Below, in pieces: positions 1 to 7,305 of a DNA stretch of 33,117 bases. Numbering within the stretch: position 1 is the first letter of the stretch; each line of letters begins with the position of its first letter. Origin of the DNA: Actinomycetes bacterium. Its GTDB lineage: Bacteria > Actinomycetota > Actinomycetes > Actinomycetales > Cellulomonadaceae. The stretch covers positions 1 through 33,117 of the forward strand of contig JAJYTJ010000025.1 of NCBI GenBank assembly GCA_021793115.1, given 5' to 3'. Both the position numbers and the translations under genes were made by a program. The notes beneath the pieces are model-generated. The model worked only from the letters and a program-made list of their open reading frames with translations. It was not told where the DNA came from and ran no database searches.

Positions 1-1
1 G

Positions 2-1324
2 CAGTTCCAGCGATTCAACACCCGTCGCGCCGAGCTGCCGCCGCGCCGGGTGAACAATTGGAAGACGCCCGGAGGCTGGGGCCGCCCCGGCCCGCCGCCG
101 AAGCGCCTCGCGCTCGACGAGTGGGTCCAGCCCACCCTCATCGACGTCGAGCCCGACCCAGAGCGGCTGCTGCAGCGCGCCCTGATCGAGAACAGCGAGC
201 TGACCCGATACTGCGCTCCGATCGTGCGCGAGCATGCCGAACGATTCGGCTGGTCGAAGAAGCAGCGCAACGACGTCGTCCGGTCGCTGCGGCTGCTCCA
301 GACCATCCGCGACAGTCCGACCGCGAAGATCCGGGCCTCCGATGTGCTCGTGCTGCCCCGCTGGGGTGGCAGCATCGCGTCCGCGCTCGACGTGCTCGAA
401 GCCGCAGACCTGCTCATCGACGACCGTCCCCGCCCGCTCGAGCTCTACTTCACCACCAGGACCGCGGCCCTGCCGCCGGTCATGCGTGAGCAGCTCGAGA
501 CCTGGATGAACGTCCTGCTCGGCGGCGCGACCAGCGCACCACGGCAACGCTCCCGGCACCCGCTGACGGTGAAGACGCATCTCCGCTCCGTCGTGCCCGC
601 CGTCACCGCATGGGCCGACGCCGGCCACCAATCCCTCGCCGAGATCACGCCCGCGCAGGTGCGCGCCGCGCTGCCCGAAGCCGGCGGCAGCCAGCGAGCC
701 CTCGCCGAGCGCGGCCTCCGCTCCCTGTTCAAGACCCTCAAGGCCCGCAAGCTGATCTTCGCCAACCCGGCCCGCGGACTCAAAGGCACCCAGCTCAACG
801 GCACCGTGCCGCTGCCGATGGACACCGCCCTCATCCGCGAGCACTTGAACTCGCCCAAGCCGGTCATCGCCCTGGCCGTCGCCCTCGTCGCCTTCCACGC
901 CCTGACCGCCAAGGAGGTCTCCGAGCTGCTGCTCACCGACATCGTCGACGGGCGCCTCACCCTCGACGGCCGAGTGATCCCGCTGGCCCAGCCCGTCAGG
1001 GAGCGCCTCGCCCGGTGGCTCGACTACCGCCAGCAGAAGTGGCCGAACACGCAGAACCCGTACCTGATCGTCAACCAGCGCACCGCGCCCAGGCTCATGG
1101 CCGCCGGCCGGACCTATCCCTGGCAGCAGGCCGGCATCGGCCCGCAGAAGCTCCGCGAGGACCGCATCCTCGTCGAGGTCCGCGCCACCGGCGGTGACGC
1201 CCGCCGCCTCAGCGACCTGTTCGGCCTCGGCATCGAGAGCACCAACCGCTACGTCGACACGCTCGGACACCCCGCCCTCACCGGCGAGGACTCGCAGGTT
1301 CCGGGAACTTCGACCCCGACGTAG
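2..1324 (+). CDS. Diverged tyrosine-recombinase-like protein, 5' end outside window
   Basis: The frame is open from base 2 and in frame with a GTG at 50, so the gene very probably starts before the window; the visible part is about 440 codons. The C-terminal half resembles phage-integrase/XerD proteins: a SAM-like N-terminal core domain (about 480-780), then a catalytic-like domain ending in SDLFGLGIESTNRYV, where Tyr (codon at 1250) sits at the nucleophile position. Two expected residues are poor or missing. The box I Arg position reads ALTAKEVSELLL (about 899-945), with Lys for Arg, and no clear HxxR box precedes the Tyr. Such diverged partners are known from tandem recombinase trios (RIT or Tn554-like elements), so it may act only with a neighbour to the left. 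A palindromic site follows at 1347. The family call is good; activity is uncertain. Confidence 0.7.
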   Translation, partial: QFQRFNTRRAELPPRRVNNWKTPGGWGRPGPPPKRLALDEWVQPTLIDVEPDPERLLQRALIENSELTRYCAPIVREHAERFGWSKKQRNDVVRSLRLLQTIRDSPTAKIRASDVLVLPRWGGSIASALDVLEAADLLIDDRPRPLELYFTTRTAALPPVMREQLETWMNVLLGGATSAPRQRSRHPLTVKTHLRSVVPAVTAWADAGHQSLAEITPAQVRAALPEAGGSQRALAERGLRSLFKTLKARKLIFANPARGLKGTQLNGTVPLPMDTALIREHLNSPKPVIALAVALVAFHALTAKEVSELLLTDIVDGRLTLDGRVIPLAQPVRERLARWLDYRQQKWPNTQNPYLIVNQRTAPRLMAAGRTYPWQQAGIGPQKLREDRILVEVRATGGDARRLSDLFGLGIESTNRYVDTLGHPALTGEDSQVPGTSTPT

Positions 1325-1346
1325 GCTGTAGCCGTCGTGGACCTTC

Positions 1347-1383
1347 ATGTTCCCGCCAAAATCGTCAAGAATCGCGGGAACAT
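1347..1383. repeat. Perfect 10-bp inverted repeat after the recombinase gene
   Basis: ATGTTCCCGC (1347-1356) and GCGGGAACAT (1374-1383) are exact reverse complements separated by 17 bp. The site begins 23 bp after the recombinase stop and ends where the conjugation-gene stub begins. The geometry fits a recombinase core or terminal site of the element to the left. It could also act as a terminator; there is no T tract in the loop, although six T follow the right arm. Confidence 0.6.
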
Positions 1384-1545
1384 CTAGCTTTTTTCGCTGA
1401 AACGTTGGCTGGTGTCGAAGGCGGCCAGCTCGGCCGGATGCAGCTGAGCCTGCACGAGATAGGACCTGTCCTTGATGCGCCACAGGCCCTGTCCGGTGCC
1501 CAGGGTGGGCAGCAGCTTCTGTTCGGTGCCGGTCAGGGCGAGCAG
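1384..1545 (-). pseudogene. 3' stub of a conjugation ATPase (VirB4/TraC-like)
   Basis: On the minus strand an open frame ends at TAG 1384-1386 and encodes a tail including LLPTLGTGQGLWRIKDRSY and LHPAELAAFDT. This resembles, from memory, the C-termini of actinobacterial VirB4-like conjugation ATPases. Only about 50 codons look homologous. Upstream (rightward) the same bases become the receiver domain of the plus-strand response regulator, so the break lies near 1545. I read it as the end of a deleted conjugation gene, indicating an origin in an integrative conjugative element or plasmid. The family call rests on recognition by eye. Confidence 0.5.
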
Positions 1546-2199
1546 GTCGCCGGCTACCTGGAGCGTGAGGGCTTCGAGGTCGCCCTGGCGTTCGACGGCC
1601 CCAGCGCGGTGGCGCTGGCCCGCGAGCACGACCCGGAGGTGATCGTGCTCGACCTGGGCCTGCCCGGCCTAGACGGTGTGGAGGTGTGCCGGCAGGTGCG
1701 CACGTTCTCCGACGCCTATGTCGTCATGCTGACCGCCCGCAGCGAGGAGGTCGACACCCTCATCGGGTTGTCGGTCGGCGCGGACGACTACATGACCAAG
1801 CCGTTTCGGCCGCGTGAGCTCGTCGCCCGCATCAACGCCCTGCTGCGCCGACCCCGACGGGCCGTTGCGGAGCCGCCCGCGGTGGTCGACGCGCCCGCGA
1901 TGTCGTTCGGAGAGCTCCGGATTGACCCGGTCGGTCGGGAGGTCTTCCTCGGCGACGATCTGGTTCCGTTGACCCGCACCGAGTTCGACTTGTTGGCGAC
2001 CTTGGCGGCCAACCCGCAGCGGGCGTTCAGCCGCCGCGCCCTGATCGCCGCGGTGTGGGGCGATGAGTGGGTGGGTGACGAGCACCTGGTCGACGTGCAC
2101 CTGCTGCACGTGCGCCGCAAGCTGGCCGACACCACGACCGAGCAGCGTTTCATCCGCACGGTGCGTGGGGTGGGCTACCGGATGGGTGCCGGCGGATGA
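1405..2199 (+). CDS. OmpR/PhoB-family response regulator with replaced N-terminus
   Basis: From about base 1550 the protein is a standard OmpR-family regulator: receiver residues from QVAGYLEREGFEV, phosphoacceptor Asp in VIVLDLGLPG (codon 1651), switch Thr in VVMLTARS, Lys in DDYMTKPF, then a winged-helix DNA-binding domain ending RTVRGVGYRMG. The first beta strand and the acidic pair (usually VLVVDDD) are missing. In their place the frame runs through DNA that on the other strand encodes the conjugation-ATPase stub. The only in-frame starts are TTG 1405 and ATG 1438, both in foreign sequence. The stop overlaps HK1 by ATGA. The DNA-binding domain is intact, so it may bind constitutively or be phosphorylation-independent; alternatively it is a pseudogene. 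It is the only obvious candidate in the window to read the 11-bp-phased sites. The start is uncertain. Confidence 0.75.
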   Translation: MAGVEGGQLGRMQLSLHEIGPVLDAPQALSGAQGGQQLLFGAGQGEQVAGYLEREGFEVALAFDGPSAVALAREHDPEVIVLDLGLPGLDGVEVCRQVRTFSDAYVVMLTARSEEVDTLIGLSVGADDYMTKPFRPRELVARINALLRRPRRAVAEPPAVVDAPAMSFGELRIDPVGREVFLGDDLVPLTRTEFDLLATLAANPQRAFSRRALIAAVWGDEWVGDEHLVDVHLLHVRRKLADTTTEQRFIRTVRGVGYRMGAGG

Positions 2200-3296
2200 G
2201 CCGGTTGGCGCACGCTGGGATCGCGGCCCGGCTCATGGCCGCCATGGCGCTGGTCATGGTGGCGGCGGCGTTGGCAGCCTGGCTGGTGGCCGGTGCGATC
2301 GGGCCAGGGCTGTTCCACCGCCACATGGCCGAGGCCGAAGGTTCACCGGGCACCGTCGTCGAGCATGCCGAATCGGCGTTCGCCTCTGCCAGCGCCCTGA
2401 CGCTGGCTGTGGCGCTGACCGCGGCCGTCCTGACGGCGTTGATCGTCTCCGTGGTGCTTGCCCGGCGGATCGGGGCCGCGCTGGGCAGCCTGTCGGGTGC
2501 GGCCGGTGAGGTGGCCGCAGGTCGGTTCGAGGTGCGGTTGGCCCAGCCACGCGTCGGAGCCGAGGTCGACGACCTTGCCGACGCGTTCAACACCATGGCG
2601 GCCCGGCTGCACCAGGACGAACAGCTGCGCCGCCGGCTCATGGCCGACGTCGCCCACGAGCTGCGCACCCCGGTGGCGACGATCTCGGCCTACGTCGACG
2701 CCCTGGAGGACGGCGTGCAGGAACTGACCCCGACCACGATCGACGTGCTACGGACCCAGGCGTCGCGGCTGACCAGACTCGCCGCCGACCTGGCCGCGGT
2801 CACCAAGGCGGAGAGCGGAGCCTTGGAGCTCAACGTGCAGACCGTGGCGCCGGCCGACCTGGTGGCGACCGCGATCTCGGCCGCGACGGTCCCTGCCGAG
2901 CAGGCCGGCGTCGACCTGGTGGTCCAGACCGAGACCGCCCTGCCGCAGATCCGGGTGGACCGCGACCGGTTCGCCCAGGTCTTGGGCAACCTGCTGGACA
3001 ACGCGATCCGACACACCCCGACCGGCGGGCACATCACGGTGCACGCACAGGCCTCAGCATCGGGGGTGCGGTTCACCGTGACCGACACCGGCGAGGGCAT
3101 CGGCCCCGAGCACTTGCCGCACGTCTTCGAACGCTTCTACCGGGTCGACACCGCCCGCGACCGCAGCCACGGCGGCTCAGGCATCGGCCTGGCGATCGTC
3201 AAGGCCCTCGTCACCGCACACGGCGGCACCGTCGTAGCCCACAGCGACGGACTGGGCCATGGATCCAGCTTCGTCGTCGACCTTCCCACCACCTGA
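2196..3296 (+). CDS. Sensor histidine kinase (HK1)
   Basis: This is a 366-residue membrane histidine kinase. TM1 lies at about 10-35 and TM2 at about 62-88, with a short periplasmic loop between them; a HAMP domain spans about 85-140. The H-box is DVAHELRTPVATI with phosphoacceptor His154, followed by N-box LDNAIRHTP, G1 DTGEGI, the FERFYRVD F-box and G2 GSGIGLAI. All catalytic elements are present. The ATG overlaps the regulator stop (ATGA), so the two are translationally coupled. The small extracytoplasmic loop suggests it senses membrane or envelope state, but the ligand cannot be read from sequence. A strong hairpin overlaps its stop. A close paralogue with a mutated H-box lies at 21907. 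Confidence 0.93.
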   Translation: MSRLAHAGIAARLMAAMALVMVAAALAAWLVAGAIGPGLFHRHMAEAEGSPGTVVEHAESAFASASALTLAVALTAAVLTALIVSVVLARRIGAALGSLSGAAGEVAAGRFEVRLAQPRVGAEVDDLADAFNTMAARLHQDEQLRRRLMADVAHELRTPVATISAYVDALEDGVQELTPTTIDVLRTQASRLTRLAADLAAVTKAESGALELNVQTVAPADLVATAISAATVPAEQAGVDLVVQTETALPQIRVDRDRFAQVLGNLLDNAIRHTPTGGHITVHAQASASGVRFTVTDTGEGIGPEHLPHVFERFYRVDTARDRSHGGSGIGLAIVKALVTAHGGTVVAHSDGLGHGSSFVVDLPTT

Positions 3297-3318
3297 GGGT
3301 GATGGGAAGGTCGACGAC
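3273..3318 (+). terminator. Terminator hairpin at the end of HK1
   Basis: GTCGTCGACCTTCCCA (3273-3288) and its exact complement at 3303-3318 form a 16-bp stem with a 14-nt loop containing the HK1 stop codon. There is no T tract, which is common for actinobacterial terminators. Confidence 0.75.
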
Positions 3319-3571
3319 CACGCGCAGGTCGAGCAGCCTCACGGGACGCTCGAGGCGTGGTGTGTGACGAATTCATGCCCTTCTGACCAGGACCCGTCGT
3401 CCGCCAATGACCGCCGGTGACCTGCCCCAGATACGGCGCCTCGACACACGCTCGACAGGTCGCTTCAGGGCGCTGACCTGCCCACGGGTCAGGCAATGCG
3501 CAACACGACGGGCGGTCACCGCCGGGCCGTCGTTGGGCACCTCACGGGGAACCTTACCGCCGGCTGCAAGG

Positions 3572-3603
3572 CTCTGGCTCCGCAGCACTCTGGCTCCGCA
3601 GCA
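3572..3603. repeat. Tandem 16-bp duplication
   Basis: The unit CTCTGGCTCCGCAGCA is repeated twice, exactly and head to tail (3572-3587, 3588-3603), in the non-coding stretch between HK1 and the yibE/F genes. It lies about 40 bp upstream of regulatory site A. It looks like a recent slippage or rearrangement scar. No function is evident. Confidence 0.85.
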
Positions 3604-3644
3604 GAACCGACCCCACACGCCCCATGCAGATCCGGGGACGGGTC

Positions 3645-3682
3645 TTCAGCAAGCCTTCATGGTCTGCAACCTGGAAGTTGAT
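3645..3682 (+). promoter_or_regulatory. Regulatory site A (11-bp-phased half-sites)
   Basis: TTCAG at 3645 and TTCAT at 3656 start 11 bp apart; TTGAT follows at 3678, 22 bp on. The same 0/11/33 spacing recurs at 5736 and 23019. Two 11-bp-spaced direct repeats are the classic target of OmpR/PhoB regulators. TTGATC or TTCATC might also serve as a promoter element. Here the site precedes a truncated SHOCT start and then the small ORF-yibE/F pair. Confidence 0.6.
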
Positions 3683-3706
3683 CCACGGGCACGCACCCTA
3701 GATCGC

Positions 3707-3743
3707 GAGTGGTTCCTCACGCCGCTCACCCGCGGCGAGGAGG
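3707..3743 (+). promoter_or_regulatory. Structured leader A, two alternative hairpins before an RBS
   Basis: GAGTGG (3707) can pair with CCGCTC (3722). Alternatively CGCCGC (3720) can pair with GCGGCG (3732). The two helices share bases and exclude each other. AGGAGG (3738-3743) follows directly. This is the most degraded of three copies; the first helix keeps pairing through a U-G wobble. Confidence 0.5.
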
Positions 3744-3748
3744 GCTCG

Positions 3749-3796
3749 ATGGGCCGGGGCGGTCACCGAAGCGACCGGCAACGGCAAGCTGTGTGA
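3749..3796 (+). pseudogene. 5' stub of a SHOCT-domain gene
   Basis: The leader, RBS and first codons (AGGAGGGCTCGATGGGCC) match those of the SHOCT genes at 5842 and 23126. Homology stops right after ATGGGCC, and the frame ends after 15 codons with no transmembrane or SHOCT sequence. It is a third copy of the SHOCT promoter-leader unit with its gene lost, possibly now serving as the promoter for the genes at 3948-5422. Confidence 0.65.
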
Positions 3797-3947
3797 CCCG
3801 GGTCCCACGCCCTCGGCGCTGTGCGCAACGGATCACCTACCCGCATTCGGCCTTCGATGCCCGCCTTGTCGCGGCAGCCACGACCTGACCGCCTGCCGAC
3901 CGCATCACCAGCTGGCCGGTTGGCCGGGCGCGACGAAAGGAACCGCG

Positions 3948-4094
3948 GTGAGGCACCAGTTCACCCACGTGGGAATCGCTCAGGGCGCCCATGCCTACTG
4001 CACGTCTGGGCACCGTCCGGTGCCTCTCGGCGCCTGCGCGTCTGTCGCGTCGCATGGCCAGTCGCCCCACGAGATCGATGAGCGCGCCCGGTGA
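3948..4094 (+). CDS. Small Cys/His-containing ORF coupled to yibE/F
   Basis: A GTG at 3948 follows GAAAGGAACC and opens a 48-codon frame starting MRHQFTHVGIAQGAHAYC. The product has two Cys and seven His, which would suit metal binding. Its TGA (4092-4094) overlaps the GTG of the yibE/F gene in a GTGA junction, typical of coupled real genes. I recognise no family. The stop-start overlap and RBS are the main support; conservation is untested. Confidence 0.45.
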   Translation: MRHQFTHVGIAQGAHAYCTSGHRPVPLGACASVASHGQSPHEIDERAR

Positions 4095-5422
4095 GCAACG
4101 ATGCCGCCGTCCACCACGTCGACGGGGACGCCCCTTCTGGCGGGTCCGGCGAACACGTCGCCGCGCACGCCAGAACACGTGCCGTTCGACGTCGTAGCCG
4201 GACCGGATCGCGGGTGGGTCTGTCCGTGCTGCTGGTTGTGGTGCCGTTGGCGCTTGCTTCGGTGATCGGCATCGCGGTGACCTGGCCACCGGCGGCCAGC
4301 CAGGCTGCCTCCAGCGCCGGCTTGGTCGACACCGGGGTGCAGTTTTTCCGGGCCACCGTCACCGCTGCCGTCGAGACGACGTGTCAGGGCACGCAGGAGA
4401 ACGTGCAGCCGGACGGCACCGTCCCGCAGACCGTGCCGTGCCTGCGGGTCCAGGCACGCGTCAGCGAGGGTCCTTGGGCCGGCAAACAGGTCACGGTCTA
4501 TCCCACCGTCGGCACCGTGAACCGAGCCGTTCGCCAAGGCGCCCCGGTCGTCGTGGAGCACTATCCGGCGACCGACGGCGCAGAGGACATCTGGGCCTTT
4601 GCCGACGTCGAACGCACTGTGCCCCTGGCGAGCCTGGCGCTGGCGTTCCTGCTGGTGACCGCACTCGTGGCGGGCTGGCGTGGGATGCGGGCGCTGATCG
4701 GCCTGGTGCTGGCGATGGTGCTGCTGTGGATCTATCTGCTGCCCGGCCTGATCGCCGGTGAGAACGCCCTCCTTCTGACGTTGTCGGCGTCCGTAGCGAT
4801 CATGACGGTGGTCGGCTACCTCACACACGGCCTGTCGCTGCGCACCTCCACCGCGCTGCTGGGCACCTTTGTCGGACTGGCGCTCATCGCTGGTCTCGGG
4901 GCCCTCGGCGCGTGGACGGCCAGCCTGAACCCCATCACCGGGCAGGAGGACTACCAGCTGGCCGCCCTGCTGGGCGACCACGGTCTGACCGCACTGCGCG
5001 CCATCTTCCTGGCCGGGGTCGTCCTGGCCGGCCTGGGCGTGCTCAACGACGTCACCATCACCCAGGTCTCCGCGGTCTGGGAACTGCGCACCGCCAACCC
5101 TGCCGCCACCTGGCAGGATCTGTTCGCCGGCGGCATGCGCATCGGACGCGACCACGTCGCCTCCACCATCTACACGATCGCCTTCGCCTACGTCGGAGCC
5201 TCCCTGCCTGTCCTGCTGACTCTCCAGTTGTATGGCCTGCCACTGATGCGCACGCTGACCGGAGGAGTTTTCGCCCAAGAGATCGTGCGCACCCTGGCCG
5301 GGTCCATCGGCCTGGTGCTGGCCATCCCGCTGACCACCGCCGTGGCGGCGATCATCGCGCTCCGCTCCGAACCGGCCACGCTGCGCATCCGCGGCGGGCA
5401 CAGCCACCCCGCCCCGATCTGA
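4091..5422 (+). CDS. YibE/F-like multi-pass membrane protein
   Basis: This 443-residue protein has a His-containing N-terminal tail, TM1 at about 42-65, and an extracytoplasmic domain of about 110 residues containing a Cys pair (TTCQGTQ and TVPCLRV). About seven further membrane segments follow (roughly 175-430), with the conserved stretch AGVVLAGLGVLNDVTITQVSAVWEL and IGRDHVASTIYTIAFAYVGASLP. These match the YibE/F family of predicted transporters, whose substrate is not established. The GTG start at 4091 overlaps the small ORF upstream. It sits between two copies of the phased regulatory site, so it probably belongs to the two-component regulon. Family call firm, function unknown. Confidence 0.85.
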   Translation: MSNDAAVHHVDGDAPSGGSGEHVAAHARTRAVRRRSRTGSRVGLSVLLVVVPLALASVIGIAVTWPPAASQAASSAGLVDTGVQFFRATVTAAVETTCQGTQENVQPDGTVPQTVPCLRVQARVSEGPWAGKQVTVYPTVGTVNRAVRQGAPVVVEHYPATDGAEDIWAFADVERTVPLASLALAFLLVTALVAGWRGMRALIGLVLAMVLLWIYLLPGLIAGENALLLTLSASVAIMTVVGYLTHGLSLRTSTALLGTFVGLALIAGLGALGAWTASLNPITGQEDYQLAALLGDHGLTALRAIFLAGVVLAGLGVLNDVTITQVSAVWELRTANPAATWQDLFAGGMRIGRDHVASTIYTIAFAYVGASLPVLLTLQLYGLPLMRTLTGGVFAQEIVRTLAGSIGLVLAIPLTTAVAAIIALRSEPATLRIRGGHSHPAPI

Positions 5423-5735
5423 GGCCCCGAAGGCCAAGAACCTCGCATCGCACAGCAGCCGCGTTACCCGCCGCGAGGCCTGCCGACAGGCGGCTGGCGC
5501 ACCCCGGGGTACTCCGGGTAGTGCTACGCCCAAGAAGCCCTTTCACGGCGATGTCGTCAACGGCTGGGGCGACGGCAACGGTTCGGCTGGCAGGGCCATG
5601 GTGGTGGACCGGATCGGGCCGACCGGGGCGAGATCCACCCGCGGGCTTCCTCCTGGACATCGTGCAACCTGGCCGGTGCTGCGGTTCGTGAAGGCCCACG
5701 CATCGCCGGTGGTCTGCCAACCGGGGCGGGCGATC
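5423..5735. other. Gene-free stretch after yibE/F
   Basis: I see no convincing gene and no strong hairpin in these 313 bases. The stretch ends in regulatory site B. Confidence 0.5.
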
Positions 5736-5773
5736 TTCAGCAAGCCTTCATCGTGCGCGACCCGGAAATTGAT
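5736..5773 (+). promoter_or_regulatory. Regulatory site B (11-bp-phased half-sites)
   Basis: TTCAG (5736) and TTCAT (5747) are 11 bp apart, with TTGAT at 5769. The arrangement matches sites A and C. It lies about 70 bp before the SHOCT gene start and is the probable promoter/operator of the SHOCT-His-rich protein pair. Confidence 0.65.
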
Positions 5774-5793
5774 CGGGGACGCCGACCCTGAGG

Positions 5794-5836
5794 GGTGAGC
5801 GGTTCATCCGGCGCCGCTCACTCCGCGGCGAGGAGG
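5794..5836 (+). promoter_or_regulatory. Structured leader B, two alternative hairpins before an RBS
   Basis: GGTGAGCGG (5794-5802) can pair with CCGCTCACT (5814-5822), eight Watson-Crick pairs plus a wobble. CGCCGC (5812) can instead pair with GCGGCG (5825-5830), which abuts the AGGAGG ribosome binding site (5831-5836). The two helices cannot coexist. The layout resembles a switchable 5' UTR. Confidence 0.55.
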
Positions 5837-5841
5837 GCTCG

Positions 5842-6081
5842 ATGGGCCTGTGGTGCGGCCAGATGAGCGCCGGCGGCTGGGTGTTGATGGTCGCCCTCTG
5901 GGCGGCCGTGCTTGGCCTAGCCGTCTTGGCGGTGTGCTGGCTGTTCCCCGCGCAGCGGGGCCCCGACCCGCGCACGGCTCTCGACGCCCGCCTCGCCGCG
6001 GGAGACATTGACCTGGACACCTACCACCAGGTGCGCGCCCAGCTCGGTGAGCACGCCCCGGTCGCGATGAAGGGACTTTGA
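5842..6081 (+). CDS. Small membrane protein with SHOCT-like C-terminus
   Basis: This is a 79-residue protein with one membrane segment (about residues 12-34) followed by PDPRTALDARLAAGDIDLDTYHQVRAQL compressed into a SHOCT-type motif (key residues L-D-A-R-L-A-G-D-I-Y). SHOCT motifs are short C-terminal helices thought to mediate oligomerisation. The ATG at 5842 is fixed by AGGAGG five bases upstream. Its stop overlaps the next gene (TGATG). A paralogue at 23126 shares the whole promoter and leader. It is probably regulated by the local two-component system; its role is unknown. Confidence 0.8.
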   Translation: MGLWCGQMSAGGWVLMVALWAAVLGLAVLAVCWLFPAQRGPDPRTALDARLAAGDIDLDTYHQVRAQLGEHAPVAMKGL

Positions 6082-6401
6082 TGAAGCACCACCTCAAACA
6101 CATGCTGATCGGCGGCGGCGCGATCTTCGCCGTCTTGCTGCTGCTGCGAGTCGACCTGCGCACTGCGTTGACCTATGCGTTGCTGCTGTCGTGCCCGCTG
6201 GGCATGGTCGGGATGATGTTCATGATGAACAAGGGGGGCCACGGCGAGCACGACCACGGAGCCGGCGGCCATGACCACTGCGGTGGCGGCCACCAGCAGG
6301 AGGGGACGACGTCTAGCACCGGGCATGAGACGCATCAGCACACCGACCACACGCTGCCGGAGGTGCCGCTGACCCGCGAGAACCACGAACGCATCCCCTG
6401 A
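6081..6401 (+). CDS. Small membrane protein with His-rich tail
   Basis: This 106-residue protein has two closely spaced hydrophobic stretches (about 8-22 and 28-50, the latter rich in Met: GMVGMMFMMN), then a His-rich tail with HGEHDHGAGGHDHCGG. It resembles the small DUF2933-type proteins often found in copper and heavy-metal islands. Its ATG overlaps the SHOCT stop, so the pair is coupled. The Met- and His-rich character suggests periplasmic or cytoplasmic Cu/Zn buffering; this is inference. A hairpin terminator follows. Confidence 0.75.
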   Translation: MKHHLKHMLIGGGAIFAVLLLLRVDLRTALTYALLLSCPLGMVGMMFMMNKGGHGEHDHGAGGHDHCGGGHQQEGTTSSTGHETHQHTDHTLPEVPLTRENHERIP

Positions 6402-6418
6402 CCGGTCCTCACGCACGC

Positions 6419-6456
6419 GGGGACGCACCGCTGACTCCAGGCAGCGGCGCGTCCCC
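6419..6456 (+). terminator. Terminator hairpin after the SHOCT/His-rich pair
   Basis: GGGGACGC (6419-6426) pairs exactly with GCGTCCCC (6449-6456), and the inner CGCTG (6429) pairs with CAGCG (6442). The 13 base pairs are interrupted by one 2x2 internal loop, about 18 bp after the stop codon. Confidence 0.75.
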
Positions 6457-6666
6457 GTCTGTGGCGGCGCTGGTGCCGATTGCCGTGGGACCCACCTTGC
6501 ACACACACAGTGACCGGATGCTGATGAGAGGCAGGCCGCAAGGTGGGGGCTGCATGCCGGCGGCTGTCTCGAGGACCATGCGGCTTTCGCAGCCGCGAAC
6601 ATCGCCGCTCTCATTCCCAGCGCTTTCCGGTCGTTGCGGCACCTGTGCTTGAGGAGGTTGCACGCT

Positions 6667-7305
6667 ATGCCGGTCATGTCGGCCGTCGAGGCCACCTTTT
6701 GCCGCAGCGCGCTTTGGCGCAGCTTCGCCGGTCGCAGGGTGCTGCCCTGGGTCTTGGCCGACCATCTGCTGACCGGTGAGGTGCTGGAGATCGGTGGTGG
6801 CGTTGGCGCCATGGCCGCCGAGACCGCCCGCCGGTTCCCCATCACCCGGCTGACGGTCATCGATGTCGACCCTGTCATGGTCGAGGTCGCACGCTCGCGG
6901 CTCGCCCGATTCGGCAACGTGACGGTCGCCCGGGCCGACGTGACAAATCTGCCGTTCGAGCCTGCCAGCTTCGACGCGGTCACCTCGTACCTGATGCTGC
7001 ACCACGTCATCGACTGGACTGAGGCGCTCACGCAGATCGCCCAGGTCCTCAGGCCCGGCGGCGCCCTGATCGGCTACGACCTGACCGACACCCGCCTGGC
7101 ACGCGTGGTCCACCGCGCGGACGGCTCACCGCACCGGATCCTGACACCGGCCGAGCTCGCCGACGGGCTGGCTCTGGCTGGCTTCGCCCAGATCACGATC
7201 GGACTGTCGTGGCACGGCCATCTCATGCGCTTCCACGCCCTGCGTCGGTCTGGAACACCGGAGACGCTAGCCCAAGCACCGGCCGGTCACTTCAGGCCCG
7301 AGTAG
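6667..7305 (+). CDS. Class I SAM-dependent methyltransferase
   Basis: This 212-residue protein has a Rossmann-fold methyltransferase core: motif I VLEIGGGVGAMA (about 39-50), the acidic end of beta 2 in TVIDVDPVMVEVAR, and the post-motif region DAVTSYLMLHHVIDW and LRPGGALIGYDL. The ATG at 6667 has a GAGGAGGT ribosome binding site upstream. The substrate cannot be told; small UbiE/COQ5-like proteins of this kind act on varied small molecules. The last codons (after about 7260) run into the 3' end of the opposite-strand ccsB, with a 19-bp overlap. Its natural C-terminus was therefore probably replaced when the minus-strand block was joined here. Confidence 0.85.
   Translation: MPVMSAVEATFCRSALWRSFAGRRVLPWVLADHLLTGEVLEIGGGVGAMAAETARRFPITRLTVIDVDPVMVEVARSRLARFGNVTVARADVTNLPFEPASFDAVTSYLMLHHVIDWTEALTQIAQVLRPGGALIGYDLTDTRLARVVHRADGSPHRILTPAELADGLALAGFAQITIGLSWHGHLMRFHALRRSGTPETLAQAPAGHFRPE

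Noticed and set aside
1298..1308. Near-palindrome GTTCCGGGAAC inside the end of the recombinase gene
   Set aside because: It is short, lies in coding sequence, and is only partly related to the larger repeat at 1347-1383.
3407..3796. A plus-strand open frame across the HK1-yibE/F interval
   Set aside because: It runs through the tandem repeat, site A and the leader, has no family resemblance, and the DNA there is better explained as regulatory sequence.
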